DNA of 64,000 nt from Shimia sp. (GTDB lineage Bacteria > Pseudomonadota > Alphaproteobacteria > Rhodobacterales > Rhodobacteraceae). A model generated the notes under the pieces. That model saw only the letters and a list, made by a program, of their open reading frames with translations, was not told where the DNA came from and ran no database searches. A program made the position numbers and the translations under genes. Below are positions 45,900-54,875 of this stretch, one piece after another. The stretch lies in NCBI RefSeq assembly GCF_022448905.1, contig NZ_JAKVCW010000001.1:124001-188000 (forward strand), given 5' to 3'. Position 1 is the first letter of the stretch. The number at the start of each line of letters is the position of its first letter.

Positions 45900-47962
45900 C
45901 GCAAGACACACAAACCTGGCGCATTGATGCGCCGGGTCAGACCTTGGTTCTGGCCTCAGATGGAGGCGTGCCCAGCGCGCTCTACTGGGGGGCAGCTTTG
46001 CCAGTAGGGCAAGACCTCACGGAAATTGGCCTGATCGCCGCGCGGGATGTGACCGGCGGGATGATAGACCGCTTGCCAGATGTGTCGCTGTGCCCGGAAG
46101 CGGGACAGAGCTTTCAGGGACAGGCGGGGGTGGTGGCCTATCGTGACGGTCAGCCGCTGTATCCTCGGTTCTCGCTGGTTGAGACGGATGGCGCACGGTT
46201 TGTGTGTCGTGATGAGGCGCTTGGGCTGACGATCACCTTTGCGTTTGCCATTGAAGGCGACGTGATTGCGGCACGCACAACGCTGGAGTCTGAAGCGGAG
46301 ATCTCCGTGCATCATCTGGCTGCGCCGGTGATGCCGGGACCGCAATATGGCGAAGAGATTTTGGATTTCTCTGGGCGATGGATCGGCGAGTTTCAAATGG
46401 AGCATGCGCCGTGGCGAGCGGGCATTCATATGCGCGAAGCGCGTGGTGGCCGCTCTGGGCATGAGCATCCTCCGATTGCTTACTTTCCAGAACATGGGGC
46501 ACAAAACACCGCAGGTACGGTATTCGCCATGCACTATGGCTGGTCCGGCGGGCATGTGATGTATGCTGAAGAACTGCCGGATGGACGTCGGCAGATTCAG
46601 TTTGGTCATGCCACTGGGACCCGCGCCAGCGGGCAGGTTTTTGAAACGGCAAAACTGTATTTGTCTGTTTCAGAGAGCGGGCTAAATGGCTGTGCAACCG
46701 CGTTCCAGCGGCATTTGCGCGATCACGTGGTGACCTGGCCGCATCCAGAGCGGCCACGGCCGGTGCACTACAATTGCTGGGAAGCAGTGTATTTTGACCA
46801 TGATGTCGAGGTTCTGAAGGACATTGCAGAGCGGGCCGCAAAACTGGGTGCGGAACGGTTTGTTCTGGACGACGGCTGGTTTGGCAAGCGCGATGACGAC
46901 ACCAGCTCGCTGGGCGATTGGGATATTGATCCGCGCAAATGGCCGGATGGTCTGACGCCGATCATCGATCACGTGAAATCGCTGGGCATGGTTTTTGGTC
47001 TCTGGTTTGAGCCGGAGATGGTCAATATGGACAGCGACCTGGCGCGCGCGCATCCGGAATGGGTTTTGGGGCCAGTGGATCAGGTTGAAGGTAGGCAACA
47101 GCGGGTATTGGATGTCAGTAATTCAGAGGTGCGTGACTATCTCTACGATAAGATTGCTGCCGTGCTGTCCGCACATGACATCGACTACATCAAATGGGAT
47201 CACAACCGATTGCTGCCGGTCGCAGATGCAGCGCAAGCGGACGGTGTCTACGCGCTAATGGGACAGTTGCGGGCCGATTTTCCAGAGGTTGAGATCGAGA
47301 GCTGCGCCTCCGGTGGGGGACGCATTGATGCCGGTATTTTGGAGCACACGCAGCGGGTCTGGTTGAGTGACAGCAATGACGCGCTTGAGCGGTTGCGGAT
47401 TCAGCATGATGCGGCTCTGATGCTGCCGATGGCGATCACCGGCAGCCACGTGGGGCCACGCCATTGCCACACGTCGGGGCGGGTGCATGACATCCGTTTC
47501 CGTGCTTGGGTCGCGGCGCAGCGGCACATGGGATTTGAAATGGATCCGCGCGAGTTGACTGAGGAAGAAGCAAAGGTGCTGTCGCGCGTTACGGCCTGGT
47601 GGAAAAGCAATCGCGACTGGCGGCAAACAGCGGACATACTGCGCCTGGACGTTGCGGATCCAAGCGTTATTGCTGAGCAGCAGCTATCCCAAGACAAACA
47701 GCGGTTTGTGGTGTTTGCGGGCAAAGCATCGACCGGCACACAAATCATGCCGCGCCCCTTACGGCTTACCGGTTTGGAGCCGGATGCCACATATGAAATT
47801 GAGCTGATCAATCGGGATGAGGCGCATCATTTGTCGCGCCGCGAGATGCCGTTGAAAGACGGACCCGTGACCTTGAGCGGTCAGCTATTGATGCAACACG
47901 GTCTCATATTGCCTTGGTCCTTTCCGGATCGGATGTGGGTGATCGAAGGAAAGAAAAAATGA
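45896..47962 (+). CDS. alpha-galactosidase, GH36 family
   Basis: A 688-residue GH36 enzyme. An N-terminal beta-sandwich (to about 280) precedes the catalytic barrel with NCWEAVYFDHD, FVLDDGWFGKRDDD, MVFGLWFEPEM, the nucleophile Asp435 in YIKWDHNR and the acid/base Asp492 in WLSDSNDALERL; a small beta domain closes the protein. It releases galactose from raffinose-type or galactosylglycerol-type alpha-galactosides. No signal peptide, so it acts on imported sugar. The start is GTG at 45896 overlapping the permease stop; its own stop overlaps the next ATG. Confidence 0.95.
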   Translation: MTQDTQTWRIDAPGQTLVLASDGGVPSALYWGAALPVGQDLTEIGLIAARDVTGGMIDRLPDVSLCPEAGQSFQGQAGVVAYRDGQPLYPRFSLVETDGARFVCRDEALGLTITFAFAIEGDVIAARTTLESEAEISVHHLAAPVMPGPQYGEEILDFSGRWIGEFQMEHAPWRAGIHMREARGGRSGHEHPPIAYFPEHGAQNTAGTVFAMHYGWSGGHVMYAEELPDGRRQIQFGHATGTRASGQVFETAKLYLSVSESGLNGCATAFQRHLRDHVVTWPHPERPRPVHYNCWEAVYFDHDVEVLKDIAERAAKLGAERFVLDDGWFGKRDDDTSSLGDWDIDPRKWPDGLTPIIDHVKSLGMVFGLWFEPEMVNMDSDLARAHPEWVLGPVDQVEGRQQRVLDVSNSEVRDYLYDKIAAVLSAHDIDYIKWDHNRLLPVADAAQADGVYALMGQLRADFPEVEIESCASGGGRIDAGILEHTQRVWLSDSNDALERLRIQHDAALMLPMAITGSHVGPRHCHTSGRVHDIRFRAWVAAQRHMGFEMDPRELTEEEAKVLSRVTAWWKSNRDWRQTADILRLDVADPSVIAEQQLSQDKQRFVVFAGKASTGTQIMPRPLRLTGLEPDATYEIELINRDEAHHLSRREMPLKDGPVTLSGQLLMQHGLILPWSFPDRMWVIEGKKK

Positions 47963-49668
47963 GCAAGAAGCGTCGTTCCCAGCATTGGTATGGCAAGCTA
48001 GACAAGGACGGGTTTATCCACCGCAGTTGGATGAAGAACCAGGGGTTTCCGGATCACGCGTTTGATGGGCGTCCGATCATCGGCATCTGCAACACCTGGT
48101 CTGAGCTGACGCCGTGTAACTCCGGTCTGCGGACCTTGGCGGAAGGTGTGAAACGCGGTGTTTGGGAGGCTGGCGGCTTCCCAGTGGAGTTCCCTGTGAT
48201 GTCGCTGGGCGAAACCCAGATGAAACCCACGGCGATGCTGTTTCGCAACTTGCTGGCGATGGATGTAGAAGAGAGCATCCGCGCCTATGGTATCGATGGC
48301 GTTGTGTTGCTGGGCGGCTGTGACAAAACCACGCCGGGTCAGTTGATGGGCGCAGCGTCGGTCGACTTGCCAACTATCGTGGTGAGTTCCGGTCCAATGC
48401 TGAACGGCAAGTTCAAAGGCAAGGACATTGGCTCTGGCACGGATGTTTGGAAGTTCTCTGAAGAGGTGCGCGCGGGGGAGATGACCCTGCAAGACTTTAT
48501 GAACGCCGAAAGTGGGATGAGCCGCAGCGCGGGGGTGTGCATGACAATGGGCACCGCGTCGACTATGGCCTCACTGGTCGAGGCGATGGGCATGGCGCTG
48601 CCAACCAACGCGGCACTGCCTGCGGTGGATGCGCGGCGGATGGCTTTGGCGCACCTGACCGGCAAACGGATTGTGGAGATGGTGGACGAGGATCTGAAGC
48701 CGTCCGACATCCTGACCAAAGAGGCGTTTGAGAACGCCATTCTGGCCAATGCCGCTGTGGGTGGGTCCACCAATGCGGTGGTGCACCTGCTGGCGCTGGC
48801 CGGACGTGTGGGTGTCGATCTGACACTCAAAGATTTTGAGATTGGCTCCGAGATTCCGCTGCTGGTGAACTGCATGCCGTCGGGCAAGTATCTGATGGAA
48901 GATTTCTGCTACGCCGGTGGCGTGCCTGCTGTGCTGAGCCAGTTGAAAGAGCATGTGCGCCCAGCGAACACCGTATTGGGCAAGGACATTGCGGCCCATC
49001 ACGATGGCGCGGAAATCTACAACGACGACGTCATTCGCCCGCTAGACAACCCGGTGAAACCGGCGGCAGGCCTGCGGGTGTTGCGCGGCAACCTTGCCCC
49101 CAATGGGGCGATTGTGAAGCCGTCTGCGGCTACTGATCATCTGCTGGAGCATGAGGGCGAGGCTTATGTTTTTGAGAACATCGAGGATCTGAAAGCTAAC
49201 ATCGATAAACCGGACCTGCCGGTGACCGCCGATACCATTCTGGTGCTCAAAGGTTGTGGCCCCAAAGGCTATCCGGGCATGCCAGAGGTCGGCAATATGC
49301 CGATCCCGGGCAAGTTGGTGAAAGAAGGTGTGCGCGACATGATCCGCGTGTCGGATGCGCGGATGTCTGGCACGGCTTATGGCACGGTGATCCTGCACGT
49401 GAGCCCGGAGGCACAGGCCGGAGGCACTCTGGCGCTGGTGAAAACCGGGGACCGGATCAAGGTGTCTGCCTCGGGCGGCGTGCTGGAGTTGCTGGTGGAT
49501 GAGGCGGAGCTTGAGGCGCGTCGCGTGGCTTGGGAACCGGATCCGGAACATTACACTCGCGGTTATGCGAAACTTTACTACGACCATGTGTTGCAGGCCG
49601 ATAAGGGGGCCGATTTGGATTTCCTTGTGGGCAAAGACACGCGGCTTGTCACACGGGAGAGCCACTGA
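47959..49668 (+). CDS. IlvD/Edd family sugar-acid dehydratase (arabinonate/galactonate type)
   Basis: A 569-residue Fe-S dehydratase. Cluster cysteines are Cys53 (NTWSELTPCNSG), Cys121 (LLGGCDKTTPG) and Cys194 (SAGVCMTMGTAS); relative to my recollection of Rhizobium L-arabinonate dehydratase (Cys59, 127, 200) the spacing is identical with an offset of six. That enzyme group also accepts D-galactonate. Surrounding genes encode a sugar dehydrogenase, lactonase, 2-keto-3-deoxygalactonate kinase and aldolase, so the predicted reaction is D-galactonate to 2-keto-3-deoxygalactonate. The usual galactonate dehydratase DgoD is an unrelated enolase-family enzyme, absent here. Start and stop overlap both neighbours. 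Confidence 0.9.
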   Translation: MSKKRRSQHWYGKLDKDGFIHRSWMKNQGFPDHAFDGRPIIGICNTWSELTPCNSGLRTLAEGVKRGVWEAGGFPVEFPVMSLGETQMKPTAMLFRNLLAMDVEESIRAYGIDGVVLLGGCDKTTPGQLMGAASVDLPTIVVSSGPMLNGKFKGKDIGSGTDVWKFSEEVRAGEMTLQDFMNAESGMSRSAGVCMTMGTASTMASLVEAMGMALPTNAALPAVDARRMALAHLTGKRIVEMVDEDLKPSDILTKEAFENAILANAAVGGSTNAVVHLLALAGRVGVDLTLKDFEIGSEIPLLVNCMPSGKYLMEDFCYAGGVPAVLSQLKEHVRPANTVLGKDIAAHHDGAEIYNDDVIRPLDNPVKPAAGLRVLRGNLAPNGAIVKPSAATDHLLEHEGEAYVFENIEDLKANIDKPDLPVTADTILVLKGCGPKGYPGMPEVGNMPIPGKLVKEGVRDMIRVSDARMSGTAYGTVILHVSPEAQAGGTLALVKTGDRIKVSASGGVLELLVDEAELEARRVAWEPDPEHYTRGYAKLYYDHVLQADKGADLDFLVGKDTRLVTRESH

Positions 49669-50429
49669 TGACCAGTACAATTTTTCCTGATCTGAAAGGT
49701 AAATCCGTCTACATCACCGGCGGGGCCAGCGGCATCGGCGCAGCCTTGACGGATGGGTTCATGGCGCAGGGGGCGAAGGTGGCGATCATCGGGCGCTCAG
49801 CGGCAGACGACTTCATCGCGGAGATGGAGACAAAACACGGCGCGACACCTCTGTTTATGCAGGGGGACATCTCCGACATACCGCGCCTGCGGGAAACCAT
49901 TCAGCAAGCGGTTGGGGAGCATGGCGGCTTGGATGTGTTGGTGAACAATGCCGCTAACGACCAACGCCACACGCTCGATGAGGTGGACGAAGAGTTCTAT
50001 GACTGGATGCAGGCGGTGAACCAGAAGGCCTATTTCTTTGCTTGTCAGGAAGCGGCACGACAGATGGATGGCAGTGGCTCGATCATCAACTTCAGTTCGA
50101 TCAGCTACATCATGGGCAACGCTGGCTATCCGATCTATACCAGCGCCAATGCGGCGATCACTGGCATGACACGCTCACTGGCACGGGAGTTGGGGCCAAA
50201 GGGCATCCGCGTGAATGCGCTGGCGCCGGGCTGGGTATTGACGCAAAAGCAGCTTGATATGTGGGCAGACCCAGATGCACTGGCGGCGCATATGGAGCGG
50301 CAGTGCTTGAAAGAGCATTTGACGCCGGAAGATATGATTGACCCCACGCTCTATTTGGCGTCAAACGCCAGCCGAATGATGACGGGGCAGTGCATGGCCG
50401 TTGACGGCGGCGTTGTGGTATCGGGATAA
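49668..50429 (+). CDS. SDR family sugar 1-dehydrogenase (probable galactose dehydrogenase)
   Basis: A 253-residue SDR resembling Caulobacter xylose dehydrogenase XylB from its first residues (IFPDLKGKSVYITGGASGIG). It has VLVNNAANDQRHT and NFSSISYIMG, but the catalytic motif reads Tyr157-Thr-Ser-Ala-Asn161, so the Lys of YxxxK is Asn (codon AAT at 50148-50150). By context it should oxidise D-galactose to galactonolactone with NAD(P). Either this subgroup works with Asn, or the enzyme is altered; the rest of the fold looks intact. The ATG overlaps the preceding stop by one base. Confidence 0.88.
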   Translation: MTSTIFPDLKGKSVYITGGASGIGAALTDGFMAQGAKVAIIGRSAADDFIAEMETKHGATPLFMQGDISDIPRLRETIQQAVGEHGGLDVLVNNAANDQRHTLDEVDEEFYDWMQAVNQKAYFFACQEAARQMDGSGSIINFSSISYIMGNAGYPIYTSANAAITGMTRSLARELGPKGIRVNALAPGWVLTQKQLDMWADPDALAAHMERQCLKEHLTPEDMIDPTLYLASNASRMMTGQCMAVDGGVVVSG

Positions 50430-50432
50430 GAT

Positions 50433-51323
50433 ATGTCTGTGCAAGCACAATGGATTGCGGTGGATTGGGGCACGTCAAAGCTGCGCGCCTATGCCATGGA
50501 GGGCGAGAGGCTGTTAGCCACGGCGCAGTCGGACAAGGGCATGGCGAAGTTACACGCTGGCGGGTTCGAAGCGGCTTTGATGGAGTTGGTCGAAGGCTGG
50601 CTTGGCGACGGTCCGACAGATGTGATTGCGTGTGGAATGGTGGGCGCGCGTCAAGGCTGGGTTGAAGCGCCTTACACGGCTGTGCCTGCGCCCGCGCTGG
50701 CGCCACAGCCAGTGCTTGTGCCTGACACGGATGCGCGGTTGCGCGTGCATGTGGTGCCCGGTTTGAAACAGCCAAAGCCCGCGGATGTGATGCGGGGAGA
50801 AGAGACGCAGATTGCGGGGTTCCTATCGCGCAACGCGAACTGGGATGGCGTCTTGTGCCTGCCAGGCACGCACACCAAGTGGGCGCATGTCAGCGCCGAT
50901 GAGGTGGTGAGTTTCCGAACTTTCATGACGGGCGAGCTGTTTTCGCTTCTGAGCAAGCATTCTGTGCTGCAGCACTCGGTTGGTGAGGGCTGGGACGCGG
51001 AGGCTTTTGCGGCGGGCATGGATGTGACTCTGTCGCGGCCGGAAAACCTCGCCTCGGAACTGTTTGGCATTCGCGCCAGTGATCTACTGAATGCGACGCC
51101 TTCTGCGGCGGCGCGGTCCCGCTTGTCGGGACTGCTGTTGGGGGCGGAACTCGCGGCATCGCGACCGTATTGGCTGGGACAACAGATTGCGGTGATCGGA
51201 GAGCAGCAGCTGTCCGACGTTTATGCAGAGGCCCTGAAGGCCCAGGGCGGTTGGGTGACCGTTGTGGACTGTCAGGACATGACACTTGCGGGGCTGTCGG
51301 CCGCGCGCAACCTTTTGGGATAA
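50433..51323 (+). CDS. dgoK: 2-dehydro-3-deoxygalactonokinase
   Basis: A 296-residue kinase of the DgoK family. Markers are IAVDWGTSKLRAYAM at the N-terminus (phosphate-binding loop of the ASKHA fold), GMVGARQGWVEAPY, VMRGEETQIAGFL and LPGTHTKWAHV. It phosphorylates 2-keto-3-deoxygalactonate at C6 using ATP. It is followed after 4 bp by the matching aldolase gene, the usual De Ley-Doudoroff pairing. Three bases separate its ATG from the SDR stop. Confidence 0.95.
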   Translation: MSVQAQWIAVDWGTSKLRAYAMEGERLLATAQSDKGMAKLHAGGFEAALMELVEGWLGDGPTDVIACGMVGARQGWVEAPYTAVPAPALAPQPVLVPDTDARLRVHVVPGLKQPKPADVMRGEETQIAGFLSRNANWDGVLCLPGTHTKWAHVSADEVVSFRTFMTGELFSLLSKHSVLQHSVGEGWDAEAFAAGMDVTLSRPENLASELFGIRASDLLNATPSAAARSRLSGLLLGAELAASRPYWLGQQIAVIGEQQLSDVYAEALKAQGGWVTVVDCQDMTLAGLSAARNLLG

Positions 51324-51327
51324 CAAC

Positions 51328-51933
51328 ATGAATCGGTCGATTATTGCCATCTTGCGTGGGGTGACCTCGGGCGAGATTGAAGCCATGGCGGACGCCATCA
51401 TTGCAGCGGGTATCGATAAGATCGAGGTGCCGCTGAACTCGCCTGATCCATTGGCGAGCATTGAACTTTTGGCGAAAGGGTTTGGGGATCGGGCGCTCGT
51501 AGGGGCAGGCACGGTGCTCGATGTTGCGCAAGTGGATGCGGTCGCGAGTGTTGGCGGGAAGCTGATCGTTTCGCCTAACTGCGATACCGAGGTGATTGCA
51601 CACACGGCCAAACTGGGACTGGAAAGCTGGCCGGGCGTGTTTACTCCGACGGAGGCGTTTGCGGCTTTGAAAGCAGGCGCGACTGGTCTGAAGCTATTCC
51701 CCGGTAATATGGCCGGACCAAGTGGCTTGCAGGCCGTTCGAGCGGTGTTGCCCAAAGACAGCAAGGTGTATGCTGTGGGCGGTGCTGGTCCTGAGAACTT
51801 TGGCGAATGGATTGCCGCTGGTGCAGATGGCTTTGGCATCGGCTCCGCGATTTACAAAGCCAGTATGAGCGTGGAGGATGTGCGTCAACGGGCAGAGGCC
51901 ATTGTGGCCGCCTATGACGAGGCATTTGCATGA
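51328..51933 (+). CDS. dgoA: 2-dehydro-3-deoxy-6-phosphogalactonate aldolase
   Basis: A 201-residue class I KDPG/KDPGal aldolase. Motifs: IIAILRGVTSGEIEAMADAI at the N-terminus, Glu33 in KIEVPLNSPDP, LVGAGTVLD, VSPNCD, and the Schiff-base Lys122 in ATGLKLFPGN. It splits the phosphorylated sugar acid to pyruvate and glyceraldehyde 3-phosphate. The NSPDP and LKLFPG variants are those of DgoA rather than Eda. The stop overlaps the lactonase ATG (ATGA). Confidence 0.95.
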   Translation: MNRSIIAILRGVTSGEIEAMADAIIAAGIDKIEVPLNSPDPLASIELLAKGFGDRALVGAGTVLDVAQVDAVASVGGKLIVSPNCDTEVIAHTAKLGLESWPGVFTPTEAFAALKAGATGLKLFPGNMAGPSGLQAVRAVLPKDSKVYAVGGAGPENFGEWIAAGADGFGIGSAIYKASMSVEDVRQRAEAIVAAYDEAFA

Positions 51934-52790
51934 GCACAATTTTTGATGATCGACCGTGTGCGTTGGGCGAGGGGCCGCTGTGGCATCCGGAGCGCAAGCA
52001 GCTCTTTTGGTTCGATATTGTCGGCACACGGATGCTGAGCCAGAAGGACGGCGAAGCGCGTGAGTGGCTGTTTGACGAGCATGTCTCGGCGGCCGGTTGG
52101 GTGGATCGTGACACGTTGATCCTGGCGTCTGAAACCGGCCTTTGGAAATTCTACCTCGAAACCGAAGAGCAGGAGTATCTGTGCTCTTTAGAGGCGGACA
52201 ATCCGGTGACACGCTCCAATGACGGACGCGCGGACCCATGGGGCGGTTTCTGGATTGGGACCATGGGGAAAAATGCGGAACCCAAAGCTGGTGCGATCTA
52301 TCGTTACTTTGATGGTGAGTTGCGAAAGCTTGTCCCCGATGTGACGATCAGCAATGCGATCTGTTTTGATAAGGCACGTGGATGCGCCTACTACACTGAT
52401 ACCGTGACCAAGTTGGTGATGCGCCAGGCTGTGGATGCGGAGAGCGGTTGGCCAGTTGGCAAGGCGGAGGTCTATCTTGATCTCAACGCAGACGGCCTAA
52501 ACCCGGACGGCGCGGTTGTAGATGCCGTGGGTAACGTCTGGATCGCGCAATGGGGCGCGGCCCGCGTGGCGGCCTATGATCCGGACGGAAACTTCCTCAA
52601 GGCGGTCGCGGTTGGGGGGCAACACAGCAGCTGTCCAGCCTTCGGTGGGGATGACCTGACCACGCTTTTGGTGACCTCCGCCCGCGAAGGCATTGATGAA
52701 AAGACATTGGCAGAGGCGCCGGAGAACGGCATGGTCTTTGCCATAGACAACGTCGCCCAAGGGGTGGCGGAACCACGGGTGATTTTATGA
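51930..52790 (+). CDS. SMP-30/gluconolactonase family lactonase
   Basis: A 286-residue six-bladed beta-propeller. Metal ligands are visible: Glu14 in ALGEGPLWHP, Asn in TRSNDGRADPWG, an Asn in TISNAICF, and Asp in NPDGAVVDAVGNVWIAQWG. It hydrolyses a sugar lactone; in this operon the expected substrate is galactono-lactone made by the upstream dehydrogenase. No signal peptide. Both ends overlap the neighbouring genes by 4 bp. Confidence 0.93.
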   Translation: MSTIFDDRPCALGEGPLWHPERKQLFWFDIVGTRMLSQKDGEAREWLFDEHVSAAGWVDRDTLILASETGLWKFYLETEEQEYLCSLEADNPVTRSNDGRADPWGGFWIGTMGKNAEPKAGAIYRYFDGELRKLVPDVTISNAICFDKARGCAYYTDTVTKLVMRQAVDAESGWPVGKAEVYLDLNADGLNPDGAVVDAVGNVWIAQWGAARVAAYDPDGNFLKAVAVGGQHSSCPAFGGDDLTTLLVTSAREGIDEKTLAEAPENGMVFAIDNVAQGVAEPRVIL

Positions 52791-54724
52791 AGCAAGAACT
52801 GGGCGTTTGTTATTATCCGGAGCACTGGCCGGAAGACATGTGGGCCAAAGACGCGGCGGATATGGTCGCGGCCGGCATCCGCTGGGTGCGGATTGGCGAG
52901 TTTGCCTGGAGCCGTATGGAGGCTGTACCGGGGCAGTTGACGCTGGAGTGGCTGGATCGTGCGATTGAGACGCTGGGTGCGGCTGGATTGAAAGTCGTTC
53001 TGGGCACACCAACAGCTACGCCTCCGCGCTGGATGGTCGACAAACATCCCGACATGCTGGCGGTGGACGAAAATGGCGCGCCACGAAAATTTGGCTCGCG
53101 TCGGCACTATTGCTTCAGCCACCAAGGCTATCGTGAGGAATGCGCGCGGATCACGCGCATTGTGGCGGAGCGCTATGGCAAGAACTCGCATGTGGCCGCG
53201 TGGCAGACCGACAATGAATATGGCTGTCACGACACCACAATCAGCTATTCTGAACCGGCCAAACAGGCGTTTCAGGGCTGGTGTCAGGAACGCTATGGCA
53301 CGGTGGAGGCGCTCAATGAGGCCTGGGGCAATGTGTTCTGGTCGATGGATTATGCGTCCTTTGATCAGATCGACTTGCCGAACCTGACCGTGACCGAACC
53401 AAACCCGGCACATGTGTTGGCGTTCCGTCGATTCTCCAGTGATCAGGTTGTGGCGTTTAACAAGGTGCAGGCGGACATTTTGAAAGCGCACAGTGAGGCG
53501 CCGCTGATCCACAACTACATGGGCCGCATTCTGGAGTTTGACCACTTTGACGTGGGCGAAGACCTCGATATTGCGAGCTGGGACAGCTACCCGATTGGGT
53601 TCCTGTCGGATCGTCTGGAAGCGTCGGACGAACACAAGGCGCGGTTCTTGCGGCAGGGTGATCCCGACATGCAGGCGTTCCACCATGATCTCTACCGCGC
53701 GGTTGGCAAAGGCCGTTGGTGGGTCATGGAGCAGCAGCCCGGCCCCGTAAACTGGGCGCCGTTTAACCCGGCACCATTGCCCGGCATGGTGGCCTTGTGG
53801 GCGCTGGAAGCCTTTGCCCATGGCGCAGAGGTGGTGAGCTATTTCCGCTGGCGGCAGGCCCCGTTTGCGCAAGAGCAGATGCACGCGGGGCTGCAGGCGC
53901 CGGATGGTGTCGATGCGCCCGGCATGGACGAGGCACGGGCTGTGGCCGGTGTGCTAGAGATGCTCAAGGAGCAAGACACGCAACAGGCAGATGTGGCGCT
54001 GGTGTTTGACTATGCCTCTGACTGGGCCTGGAAAACGCAGCCGCAAGGCGCAGGGTTTGACTATTTCCGACTGGTGTTCTCCGCCTATCGCGGGTTGCGG
54101 CGGGCGGGGCTGTCTGTGGACATCGTGAGCGCGGCGCATCGGGATTTTACGGGCTACAAAGCGGTGTTTGCGCCGGGCCTCGCGACGTTGGACCCGGCTC
54201 TGGTTTTGGCGATTTCCGAGGCGGACGCGCTGGCCGTGATGGGGCCAAGGACCGGAGCTATCACCGAAGAGTTCATGATCCCGGCCAAAGGTCGCCCGGG
54301 TGTGCCCAACCTGGATGTGCGGGTTGATCTTATCGAGAGCCTACCGCCACAGGCTGGCATGGATGTGTCCGGCGGCGGCAAAGTGGAGCATTGGCACGAG
54401 CGCTTGTCCGGCGCGGCCGAGGTTTTGTTGAAAACCCAAGATGGTGCGGCTGTGATGATGGCGCAGGATCACCGCTGGTATCTGGGCAGTTTCCCGGATG
54501 AGGCATTGTGGGATCGTGTTGTGTCCATGGCTTGTAAGCAGGCTGGTGTTGCGATGTCACCGATGCAGGACGGCGTGCGGCGTCGTCGGTTTGGCTCCTA
54601 CGAGTTTGTGGTCAACTACAACAGCTTCTCAGCCAGTGTTTCTGGCCATCGCGTGCCAGCATGTGGCGTGCTGGTGTTTGAAGGCAATACGCCGGTCGTG
54701 GCCTGTGATCTGAGTTCCAGTTAA
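52787..54724 (+). CDS. beta-galactosidase, GH42 family
   Basis: A 645-residue GH42 enzyme, usual length. The N-terminus ELGVCYYPEHWPEDMW is diagnostic. Catalytic residues are the acid/base Glu144 in WQTDNEYGCHD and the nucleophile Glu315 in VMEQQPGPVNW. The trimerisation domain (about 390-590) and a C-terminal beta domain follow. No signal peptide, so it cleaves imported beta-galactosides. Last gene of the operon; its ATG overlaps the lactonase stop, and a GC hairpin with T-tracts follows. Confidence 0.96.
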   Translation: MKQELGVCYYPEHWPEDMWAKDAADMVAAGIRWVRIGEFAWSRMEAVPGQLTLEWLDRAIETLGAAGLKVVLGTPTATPPRWMVDKHPDMLAVDENGAPRKFGSRRHYCFSHQGYREECARITRIVAERYGKNSHVAAWQTDNEYGCHDTTISYSEPAKQAFQGWCQERYGTVEALNEAWGNVFWSMDYASFDQIDLPNLTVTEPNPAHVLAFRRFSSDQVVAFNKVQADILKAHSEAPLIHNYMGRILEFDHFDVGEDLDIASWDSYPIGFLSDRLEASDEHKARFLRQGDPDMQAFHHDLYRAVGKGRWWVMEQQPGPVNWAPFNPAPLPGMVALWALEAFAHGAEVVSYFRWRQAPFAQEQMHAGLQAPDGVDAPGMDEARAVAGVLEMLKEQDTQQADVALVFDYASDWAWKTQPQGAGFDYFRLVFSAYRGLRRAGLSVDIVSAAHRDFTGYKAVFAPGLATLDPALVLAISEADALAVMGPRTGAITEEFMIPAKGRPGVPNLDVRVDLIESLPPQAGMDVSGGGKVEHWHERLSGAAEVLLKTQDGAAVMMAQDHRWYLGSFPDEALWDRVVSMACKQAGVAMSPMQDGVRRRRFGSYEFVVNYNSFSASVSGHRVPACGVLVFEGNTPVVACDLSSS

Positions 54725-54751
54725 CGGGAAGTCGGCACAGGTGACTTGAAG

Positions 54752-54785
54752 CGGGCGGGCGAGGGCAGCGCCCGTTTTGCTTTTC
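54752..54785 (+). terminator. intrinsic terminator of the galactoside operon
   Basis: Stem CGGGCG (54752-54757) and CGCCCG (54769-54774), then TTTTGCTTTT. Located 28 bp after the beta-galactosidase stop. Confidence 0.65.
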
Positions 54786-54831
54786 AGCCTCCCGTAACGT
54801 CATGCTGCGCGGGGATTGATTGCATGAAAAG

Positions 54832-54869
54832 TTCGTATACGAATTATAAAGAGGAAATTCGGATACGAA
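54832..54869. promoter_or_regulatory. twin 12-bp operators upstream of the marR-type gene
   Basis: TTCGTATACGAA (54832-54843, perfect palindrome) and TTCGGATACGAA (54858-54869, one mismatch), 26 bp centre to centre, with TTATAAA between as a likely -10. The second box occupies the place of a ribosome site just before the ATG at 54876. This arrangement strongly suggests autoregulation by the MarR-type product. Confidence 0.75.
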
Positions 54870-54875
54870 CCAATC

